DNA from: Evernia prunastri
Taxonomy: Eukaryota; Ascomycota; Lecanoromycetes; Lecanorales; Parmeliaceae
Assembly (NCBI GenBank): GCA_003184365.1
Contig: NKYR01000041.1
Location: 186,001-250,000, forward strand
Length of the DNA stretch: 64,000 nucleotides
Direction: 5' to 3'
Under the pieces are notes generated by a model. It was given only the letters and a program-made list of their open reading frames with translations, was not told where the DNA came from and made no database searches. Numbering within the stretch: position 1 is the first letter of the stretch; each line of letters starts with the position of its first letter. The translations under genes and the position numbers were made by a program. This document shows, piece by piece, positions 55,854 through 64,000 of the stretch.

Positions 55854-56570
55854 AAGAAGAACCGTGAGTCGAGCCATGGCCGGTTCGTTGACCTGTCGAA
55901 GATACATGGACGAGGGGCGTTGCTTGTACAGGAGGAAAAACGATCATCACGAGATCTCAGGCGCGTGGCATTTGCACAGACAGGCTGCTGCTGCGGGGGA
56001 GGCAGGACACGTGCATTGATTGAGGCTTTTTCTTTCGAGCTCTAGATAGATGATTGATCCATTCATATAGATAATCCCAGCTTGCACAAATGATGATAGT
56101 ATAGAAATGGGGCACGCTGTGCTCTCTTGCCTACATACAGCAGTGCCTTTGCACATACTACAGTGCCTCTTTCTTTCTTTTCTTTCTCTTTTCTTTTTTA
56201 TTTCTATCCATTGAAACTAGGCAAACTCAAGCCAGGAGTCACCAAAAGCATCCAAGACCAGATTGGGAATTAATGCATGCAATCCATTCAATACTGGAGG
56301 TTGTGCTTCCCTGCTATCCCCTACACCCTACACCCTACTGTTCCGCAGTCTGGCTGCTCCAAAGAAAGACGCCATGAACGTCAAAACCCCCACTACAAAA
56401 ACAAGTGCCTCGCCACGCCGATTCCTCCCAAACGGGGACACCCCCCAAAGTCTGCTTGCTTGCTCCGAAAAATATACTTTCAAAAACACCCACGGCCCAA
56501 ACGCGAAAAGACAAAACCCCAACGTCTACCCAACAGAGCCCGAACGAATGAGGGCCTCCACTTTCCCCCT
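55854..56570. other. Intergenic between convergent genes
   Basis: UGM 3' region and the tail of the disordered-protein gene. A CT-rich run (TTTCTTTCTTTTCTTTCTC type) lies near 56170; no gene is seen. Confidence 0.6.
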
Positions 56571-58664
56571 TTACCCATGCCTCTCCATCTCCTCCCTCCC
56601 CATCCTCAAACCCAACGCCATCTGTCTCCGCAACAGCCTCTCCTCCGCGTCCACGGCACCCACGTTCTCCTGCTCGTGGTTCCTCGTCCGGGCCGACGGC
56701 CTCCTCGTCGGCGTCCCGAACGCCTGCCACTGGGCCAGCCTCCCCGCTCTCGCGCTCGGGCCCTGCGGACGCGCGGGTGCAGTGTTGAAAGGGTTGTGCG
56801 TGGCGAAGCGCGGCCGGCGGTTGTTGCGCGAGAGCTCGGCGGGCGTTTGGGGCTGGGCGGTTGGGGAGACGGCGTCGTTGTAGACGGGTATGTGCGCGTG
56901 GTGTGTGTGGGGGACGGGAGAGATGGAGGCGGACGGTGGGCGGGAGGGAGGGGTGTGGGGGGAGAGGGAAGAGGAGGGCAGGACGGAGTTCAAGGAGAGG
57001 TTTCGGGGAGTCGCGGAGAAGGGCGGCGGGAGGGGGAGCTGGGGGGAGGCGTGCCGGCGGGCGCTGCGGGGGACGAACGTTTCTGCGAAGGGACTGAGGT
57101 TGCGGCGGGACGGGTTGGAATGGGTGGTACCCATCGGGCTATGGGAGGCAACGCGAATGTGGTGGGAACCCATGCTGCTGAGAGACCGGTTGCTGTGGAT
57201 CTCGGCGGAATCCTGATAGGGTTCATGGGGCGAAGACCACTCGTAATCCATTTGATATTGACCAAGTGATCCACTATTGATGTCGTGTTCATGGTTAGGG
57301 CTGCCAGCTGCTGACGCACCGACAGGATCGTAGCTCCAAGATGGGACGCTGGATGGGGGGGTGGGTACCATGCTATGGGTTGAGGGATACGAAACGGTGA
57401 GTGACGGTAGGTCTGCGTTGGCGACGTGAGATATCGATGGACCGTCCAACTGAGGCAAAGCAGACATCTCCAAATCCTCTGATGACATAAAAGGGTAGCT
57501 CTCGCTACGAGCCTTGTACCTTTTACGGCGTCTCGGAGGAAGTGCCAGAAGGTCTTCGGAAACGGGCGTCTCGGAAAAGCCTGGTACCGTATCTGGCGCC
57601 TTGTGTGGAGAGCTTGACATTGCAGCTTGCGAGATGTATAGAGAAGACCTCGGAAGACCGCTTGCATGACGTGGAATGTCCTCAGAATGTTGTGACACCG
57701 GCATTGTTGGAGATATAGATTGCTTGGCGGCGTCACTGGATAAGTGCGTGAAACCGTTGCCCTCTGCGTCAATTCGACCGTTGACACATGCCTCGAGGTT
57801 GGAGGATATCGTACGCCTATCCCGACGGCTACCATAGAGCCCATCACGAAGATCTCCTCCGGCGCTGCCGTTGGATGAATCCGACCTGCTTCTTTCATGG
57901 CTCGAACGAGACTTGTAGCGGCCATCAATGTCTCTGTTGGCAGCATTGTGGTGATCATTGGTTTCTGGGCTTCCATCAAAGTCTGGAGTGACCTTCCGAC
58001 GGAAGAAATTGAAATTGTTGAACGAGAGTCGACGCTTCTCTGACGCGGTTTTCATATTCTTATCCGGGGGCAAATTTTGTTCATTATCCGTCATGTTTGC
58101 ATCAACACTTGGCTCAACTCTTGTTGAATCAAGGGAACCAGAGGATGACGGAACTGGCCGTTGAGAACAGACGTCCGTCTCGGTGTCACCGCAAGGCGAT
58201 GGCAAGTCGTCACTGTGATGGGCTCCGATGTCATCACCATCTTGCCACTGGGTATGATCATCTTCGATTGAAGCTCGCGAAGAATGACTGTTCTCAAGAA
58301 AATCATCGGAGGGCTCTATCACTGTCGCGTTGCCCAAAGAGGTCGTCTGCGTCCTTGTGGGAGTTCCAGCGTCCGCTAGGACCCTATCCCAGAAGGATCT
58401 CGAGTCATGAGGGACTGGTTCGGACGATATGGCTGAGCTCTCGTGCTTGTCGATGGCCTCCGCTGTTCTAATTGCTAGCGGCTGAGTCAAAAAAGATGGT
58501 GAATTCTGAGCGCGGATATGTTTTTTCTTGGGACTTCTTGTCTTGTTAGTCACATTCGTCGGTGGCCCTGCGGCACGCAAGGCTTGTCGTTCTTTGTGAC
58601 GATCTGTATGCCAGGTCAGGTCTCTGGCATCCAACCTTAGCCGTGTTGGATTCAGACGCAGCAT
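56571..58664 (-). CDS. Large disordered Ser/Pro-rich hypothetical protein
   Basis: Single exon of 697 residues from ATG at 58664. The N-terminus (MLRLNPTRLRLDARDLTWHT) is the most conserved-looking block. The remainder is Ser/Pro/Arg-rich and mostly disordered, with basic clusters such as RRRKRYKARS (about residues 374-383) that could be nuclear signals, and a final charged helix (ERLLRRQMALGLRMGREE). No catalytic domain is visible. The long intact frame with good codon bias supports a real gene. A role in regulation or scaffolding is conceivable but not shown by the sequence. Confidence 0.8.
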   Translation of the reverse strand: MLRLNPTRLRLDARDLTWHTDRHKERQALRAAGPPTNVTNKTRSPKKKHIRAQNSPSFLTQPLAIRTAEAIDKHESSAISSEPVPHDSRSFWDRVLADAGTPTRTQTTSLGNATVIEPSDDFLENSHSSRASIEDDHTQWQDGDDIGAHHSDDLPSPCGDTETDVCSQRPVPSSSGSLDSTRVEPSVDANMTDNEQNLPPDKNMKTASEKRRLSFNNFNFFRRKVTPDFDGSPETNDHHNAANRDIDGRYKSRSSHERSRSDSSNGSAGGDLRDGLYGSRRDRRTISSNLEACVNGRIDAEGNGFTHLSSDAAKQSISPTMPVSQHSEDIPRHASGLPRSSLYISQAAMSSSPHKAPDTVPGFSETPVSEDLLALPPRRRKRYKARSESYPFMSSEDLEMSALPQLDGPSISHVANADLPSLTVSYPSTHSMVPTPPSSVPSWSYDPVGASAAGSPNHEHDINSGSLGQYQMDYEWSSPHEPYQDSAEIHSNRSLSSMGSHHIRVASHSPMGTTHSNPSRRNLSPFAETFVPRSARRHASPQLPLPPPFSATPRNLSLNSVLPSSSLSPHTPPSRPPSASISPVPHTHHAHIPVYNDAVSPTAQPQTPAELSRNNRRPRFATHNPFNTAPARPQGPSARAGRLAQWQAFGTPTRRPSARTRNHEQENVGAVDAEERLLRRQMALGLRMGREEMERHG

Positions 58665-59526
58665 TTTGACGACTTGAAGAGATGAATGACAGGAGAAGAG
58701 AGATAGAGACGTGAGCGGAGAATGCCTGAGGACTCAAGACCATAGATATTGCAACTGCCATTGACGAAATTACGCTTGCTGTGAAGCAGGAGCTACCTAC
58801 TTCAGGCAATATCTCGGGAGAAGAAAACGAGTGCCATTGTGCAAATGGTGTTCAAGATGCGAGAGCACGGACATGCAGCCATGACAGTACAGTAGCAGAG
58901 AATTCGAAAATATGAAGCCGAAGTGTTGCAGGAATAGTTGTGAGGGAACATTGAAAGATGAAATGTCCCCCAATAGACCATAGCTTAGGCATACACACAC
59001 TAAGCTAGGTCCAGAGTATGTTCGGTTGCATGAAGGATGAAAGATGCAGCAGTACTTTTTTGGGCGACAGTGGTATGTACTGCAATGCTAAAGAATCATT
59101 AGTACCAGTAGGTAGAGTAATTAGGAGAGAGGACAAGAATGAGAGCGGAGTGTGTACCGCTACCGCCAAGGCTGAATTACGAAGCCAAGAGATGGCATGC
59201 CACGTAAGTTCATGTATCTCCATGCCTGCCTTTAATTTCCATTTGCCATTGTACCTCGTTTGAGAGATGAATCCTGTTTTGCAGTCATGTTGAAGATGTT
59301 CAAATTCATCAACTCTAGGGATAGATCCCTACGATGACCGCCGCCGCAAGACCGATCAAAATAGGCAAGCTTTTGGTGTAAATACCAAAGCTTCACAATT
59401 CCCCAGTAATACGAGTACCTGCAACGCTTTGTCCTTATACAGACATCCAGACGCTGGATCTCCATAGCTCAGGAGCTTTACTAAGGGCGGAACCGTTGTT
59501 GCTCGCGCCGTGCAGAATCAACCATC
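58665..59526. promoter_or_regulatory. Divergent upstream region of the disordered-protein and PDK1-type genes
   Basis: Between two start codons pointing away from each other; no supported gene. Several short upstream frames with ATG occur in the PDK1-side leader (for example near 59018), so translation control by upstream ORFs is possible. Confidence 0.5.
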
Positions 59527-62258
59527 ATGGACGGCGATCTGAGCCTTGCTCAGTCTCTTGGAGGTCTGCGGATTGCTAATCCTGACGACGCATCACCCTC
59601 TCCTTCCCCACAAGACTTAGGTCGGCTTTCTTCGATATCACCACTGTCTGCGGCTCACCCTCCTGGGGAACACGCAGGAGTTGAAAGCAGCCCCCTCTCC
59701 GCGCCATCCCTGCCGAACAATGATTTCCGGTCAACGTCTCCGTTGGGCTTCAATCCGAAGGCTTTCTCTACAGACACAATATCCGCTGAACCACAGCCTA
59801 GTCAAATTGAGCAGCTTTCTACCTCTAAAGCCAGAGATTCATCGAATTACACCCAGCGGCAAGCCAATCGCCAATCCCTGTCCCTCACATACCAAGATCA
59901 ACAGCAAGCCCAGTTTTCCCAGTACCCTAATATAGTGCCCGTGAGTCAACGAAACCCAGCCTCAGTTCCGGGTCCAGTATCGTCTCCGTATACTCAACCA
60001 CCTCCGGTACCAAATGGAGACCAGCTATCAAGAGATGGCTCGTATCGGCAGCGCGACGAAATCGCGCGTTCCTCAATCCCGGGAATGCCGCAAAGGAGCA
60101 GCTCAAGAGCTGCAAGAGCTGCCTTAGCGGTTATGCAGGCTGGGGTGCCAATAAGGGAGCAGAGCCATAGAGATCGATCATACAGACAAAGTCAGCTGTA
60201 CAACGGCAACGGAGGGTTGCCACCAAGAAAAAGCTCAAGGGGCATGGGAGGTGGGCAATTAGGCAACCCCGCGATACCTGCACAGCCCCCAGTTGCGGGG
60301 TCACCCTACGGGATCGAAGGAGGGCCTGTCAAAAGCAGCGAGGAATGGCAAGAAAAGGGAGCGGCGGTGGGAATACGCCAAGAAATAGATGCCAACGGCA
60401 GGCCTGTCATACGACACGTGAAGAAAGGAGTCAAAGATTTCGCATTTGGGCGGACCCTGGGCGAAGGCTCCTACAGTACTGTCATGGCGGCCACAGACAG
60501 GCAGACAGGTAAAGAGTATGCCATCAAGGTGCTCAACAAGCGGCATATTATCAAGGAGAAGAAGGTGAAATATGTGAATATCGAGAAGGACACCCTCAAC
60601 CGTTTGACCGATCATCCTGGAGTTGTGCGGCTCTATTATACATTTCAAGATGAAGAATCGTTATACTTTGTGCTGGATCTTGCAAGTAGTGGGGAGCTTT
60701 TGGGTGTCTTGAAGCGGATGACGACCTTTGACGAGGAGTGCACAAGGTTTTACGGCGCTGAGATACTTGACACTATTGATTATATGCATGCCCGCGGAGT
60801 TATTCACCGCGACTTGAAACCTGAGAATGTCTTGTTGGACGACCAAATGCACGTCAAGATTACCGACTTCGGTACGGCTAAGATCCTGGAAGTCCCCAAA
60901 CGTCCGCCGAAGGAAGCAAATGGGGACATAGGGGCAGGGAACCCTTTGGACGGATCTGAGGACAACAAAGCAAACTCGTTTGTCGGAACCGCGGAATATG
61001 TAAGCCCCGAACTGCTCACAGACAAGAAGGCTTGCAAGTCTAGCGATCTGTGGGCGTTTGGCTGCATTATATATCAACTTCTAGCCGGTCGACCACCTTT
61101 CAAAGCTGGTAACGAATATCTGACCTTTCAAAAGATTGTTGCCCTGGAGTACCAGTTTCCTACAGGCTTTCCGGAGGTAGCCAAAGATCTTGTCGAACGA
61201 TTGCTAGTCCTGGACCCTGCGAGCCGCCTATCTATCGAGCACATCAAGAACCATGAGTTCTTCGATGGTGTGAACTGGGGTCGCGGATTGTGGAGGCAAA
61301 AGGCACCAAGACTCAAAAGCTTTGTCCCAGCGGCAGCAGAATCAAGAAAGCTCGACGGTCAAGGTAGTAATAACGAGAACATCAACAATTATCCGCCGAA
61401 TATTGCACCCTCGCACAGCACCTCAACAACCCGGTTTGAAGGAGCCAACAGTAGTGTGCCAAGACCTAGTCCAAGAGTCATCACGGAGCTTCCGCCACCA
61501 AGCCAGCTTGACATCGAATGGTCGCCTGTTTTGACGAAGAACAACGAGCGAATCTTGAAGCTTGGTAACCTTCTCGTCAACACTACCCCGCCTCCACACA
61601 GCCCAACGAACAAAAGTGCTGGTCAAGATGGCGATATAGATTCACCCAAGAAGTTCTCGAGGTTCTTTGGCAGCAATACATCGAAGAAACGGCAAAGACT
61701 GGTAATGATAACATCAAGCGCTCGAATCATCATAGTCGCTGCTGGTGGGGAAGACAAGAAGTCGAAAATCGAGATACCGCTGCTTGTTTCTGGCTGCTCT
61801 TGGAGAAAGCTACAGGATCCAAAGGGCTTGACGCACTGGTGCGTCGATACAGTGAGTACCTTCCGACTGCCACTGCATACAGTTTGATTCGCTAATCATA
61901 GGAACAGCATGACAAGCACTTCAGCTTTGAGGATCCTAAAGCTGCATCATCCGATGGGTCTGCGACTTCGGCGTCTGCCCAAGAATGGCTTGACAGCATC
62001 GAGACTGCGCGAGAGATTGCATTCTCCCAGAACTTGTCGAACTCCTACACCGGTGACGATGTCCTCAAAGATCTTCAAGCCGGCTCACATACAACCTCGC
62101 GTGGACTCGACCTAGATTCTCCGGGATCACTGGAGAACGGACTTGGTCGTCACACCCTCCAAAAAAATCATTCTAGCAACGAAGACTCTTTCCACGGGAT
62201 CGGACGGAAACGTTTCAGCAAGAGGCAGTCAAAGAGTGGATTAGCTGCCGTGTTCTAG
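59527..62258 (+). CDS. PKH1: PDK1-type AGC protein kinase (Pkh1/Pkh2-like)
   Basis: Master AGC kinase that phosphorylates the activation loops of other AGC kinases (Ypk, Pkc1, Sch9) in sphingolipid and wall-integrity signalling. Exons are 59527-61851 and 61902-62258 (50-nt intron), about 893 residues; the acceptor could also be 6 nt later. Residues 1-290 are a disordered Ser/Gln/Pro leader. The kinase domain has the glycine loop LGEGSYSTV (about 309), VAIK-type YAIKVLNKRHI, catalytic HRDLKPENVLL (about 428), DFGTAK (about 446) and activation loop NSFVGTAEYVSPELL with the autophosphorylated Ser typical of PDK1. A PDK1-type insert separates DFG from this loop. After residue 690 a PH-like domain (KRQRLVMITSSARIIIV) continues across the intron. 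A basic tail (RKRFSKRQSKSG) ends the protein. Confidence 0.93.
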
Positions 62259-62959
62259 TATCTGTTACCATGCCACAACTGGATCCTTGCGTCTACCGGA
62301 AAAGCAATCACCACCCTTTAAGCTACCGTCTCTAGGCCTCCACAACCACCTTTTTCTTACTGTTCATCAGCATTGATTCTCACTTTTACCAGCCACGCTG
62401 GTGATTAACGACACGATTACGCAGCGTGTGCTTTGCATCGTGGAGTTAGGAAAGATAAGCGCATTGGTGCCCAGGGCATTCATCAGTGTTTTCTGAGTTA
62501 TCATAGACCATGTCGTCTACACATTGATCTGTATTCATTTGTGGGAGAAAAGTATGCAAGACAGTCCAGCACAATTCATATCTGGACTCTACACGCTCTA
62601 CTGTACTGATGCTCACTACATGAGTAGTGTTATCCCGACCACATGGTTGAAAGGTCCATATGCTTGCACCTTGAATTGTTCCGGTGATTGACGAACACTC
62701 AGTACTTTACTTCTTGAAAGTAGCAGAATTAAGCGGTTCCCGCGCTCATCCGCCCTAAAGTAATCTTAGCTTGAGAGTCTGCTCGGACTTTGTCCCTGCA
62801 TGTGTCTACGTCATGGTTCGATTTCCGACCTCTTACGGAATACCTACAGTTGTCAATTCATTTGTCTCATTTTCAAAGCTCAATACGTGAGCACAGTCCT
62901 GGTCTTCAGCCGTCCCATCCACTCATCTCATACATTCCATTGAATTTCTCAATTTGACC
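62259..62959. other. Intergenic
   Basis: Downstream region of the kinase gene and upstream region of the MBL gene; no supported gene inside. Confidence 0.6.
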
Positions 62960-64000
62960 ATGGCCAGCGCCCTCAAGCCTCCCCCTTCGTTGGACATTCC
63001 CGACTCTACATGCATTGTCAATGTACATATAATCAACAGTACCTCGCGCATCAAGGGCATTCCATACTCCTTATTCACGACGCCTTCCTACAAAGGCCTC
63101 GAGTACCTGGACTGCCCAGCTTTCTCGTTTCTCATTGAACATACAGCCTCTGGGCGCAAAATTCTCTTCGATCTTGGGGTACGGAAGGATTGGGAGAATC
63201 TGCCAGCGGTAATTGTAAAGCGTATCAAAGATGGGGGTTGGAATGTCACGATCGAGAAAGGAGTTGCAGACATATTGCAAGAAGGCGGGGTAGCCCCAAA
63301 GGATATTGAAGCCATTATATGGAGGTAGGAAGCTCCGGTGGCGCGGCCCCATCCCAGAACATCTGGAAGTTAATTCGGAAAAAGTCACCACCACTGGGAT
63401 CACACTGGTGACCCTTCAACCTTCCCCACTTCCACGGGCCTCATCGTCGGCCCCGGCTTCAAAGACTCATTCGTGCCCGGCTTTCCTGAAAACCCAGAGG
63501 CACCAATTTCACAAAGCGCTTACGAGGGTCGAAACCTCCGGGAGATATCCTTCGCAGAGTCGAAGCTGGTCCTGGGTCGGTACAACGCCGTTGACTTCTT
63601 CGGCGACGGCAGCTTCTACCTTCTTGACGCTCCCGGACATGCGATCGGACACATATGCGGGTTAGCACGCACCACCGCCTCCCCCGAAGCGACCTTCATC
63701 TTCCTTGGCGGCGACTGTGCACATCATGGGGGCGAGTTCCGCCCGACACAGTACCTACCTCTCCCGGAATCTCTCTCACCATCTCCGGTGCCGAGAACAC
63801 ATCCGGGTATCTGCCCAGGTGCTCTTTTTGCAGACGTTCATCGCCTGCATCCCTCGCCGTCTTCCTCTACTGAGCCATTCCTATTGCTGAGTGAGACTGC
63901 AGCGCATGACATCGGAGCCGCAAGAGACAGTATTGAGAAAATGGAGGGATTCGACGCGCACGACAATGTACTGACTATCATTGCACATGACGATACGATG
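62960..64000 (+). CDS. Metallo-beta-lactamase-fold hydrolase, cut by window end
   Basis: Exon 1 is 62960-63324 and exon 2 starts at 63386 (61-nt intron, phase 2) and remains open to the last base, so the C-terminus is missing. The 326 residues present show the MBL metal motif SHHHWDH (about residues 122-128, HxHxDH type) rebuilt exactly across the intron. They also have an N-terminal block ending FSFLIEHTASGRKILFDLGV, then GPGFKDSFVPGFPENP, FYLLDAPGHAIGHICG with the third metal His, and FLGGDCAHHGGEFRP with the bridging Asp and His. This arrangement resembles AHL-lactonase-like and other fungal lactonase-type MBL proteins; the substrate is unknown. The last visible residues (IIAHDD) include the final conserved His of the family. 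Confidence 0.9.

Noticed and set aside
55295..55867. Arg/Pro-rich plus-strand frame of 190 codons
   Set aside because: A +1 shadow of the well-supported UGM last exon.
56277..57269. 330-codon plus-strand frame rich in Arg and Gly
   Set aside because: Antisense to the disordered-protein gene, whose GC-rich Ser/Pro codons create it; no domain and no splice logic.
56990..57979. 329-codon minus-strand frame
   Set aside because: Alternative frame inside the 697-residue disordered protein; it lacks the N-terminal continuity of the main frame.

Overview
This window is nuclear DNA of a filamentous ascomycete (Pezizomycotina). Genes carry short introns (about 50-80 nt, GT..AG, often with CTAAC/CTGAC-like branch sites). 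The gene set is typical of mould fungi: UDP-galactopyranose mutase, a PDK1-type kinase, a PTH11-like receptor fragment, a CYP52-like P450 and a PigL_N/ankyrin protein. A 12-kb AT-rich block of retrotransposon relics carries the marks of repeat-induced point mutation (RIP). I cannot name the genus from sequence alone.

Layout. (1) 1-23.7 kb, gene-bearing with long sparse gaps: two hypothetical proteins (1.6-3.5 kb), an RGS-domain membrane protein (6.8-8.4 kb), divergent GNA1 and TRM44 (9.1-12.1 kb), a small basic protein of unknown function (12.6-13.4 kb), a frameshifted PigL_N/ankyrin gene (14.7-17.0 kb), a decayed second copy of the basic-protein gene (18.0-18.6 kb) and TYW3 (22.6-23.7 kb). 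(2) 23.7-35.4 kb, AT-rich island: relics of at least two Ty3/gypsy pol genes full of stop codons, with much less mutated LTR sequences of six families placed in or between them. Four of these are solo LTRs with perfect 5-bp target duplications. Four single N bases fall inside repeats and look like collapsed assembly gaps. (3) 35.4-41.6 kb, island border: a PTH11-like receptor fragment that runs into the AT-rich DNA, a P450 with altered I-helix and haem-loop motifs, a small cysteine-containing secreted protein and a second secreted hypothetical protein. (4) 43-64 kb, ordinary gene-rich DNA: a coiled-coil protein, a dynamin-family GTPase, a DJ-1/PfpI protein, a class I methyltransferase, UDP-galactopyranose mutase, a long disordered protein, a PDK1-type AGC kinase and the start of an MBL-fold hydrolase cut by the window end.

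Most genes are independent housekeeping genes. TRM44 and TYW3 both act in tRNA modification (Ser-tRNA Um44; wybutosine at position 37 of Phe-tRNA). GNA1 (UDP-GlcNAc supply) and UGM (UDP-galactofuranose supply) both feed cell-wall polysaccharide synthesis. There is no obvious biosynthetic cluster. The most unusual content is the LTR graveyard, whose LTRs join unrelated relics without target duplications, and the pair formed by the basic-protein gene and its pseudogene. Exon structures were read by eye from splice signals and reading frame and were not checked by any alignment.
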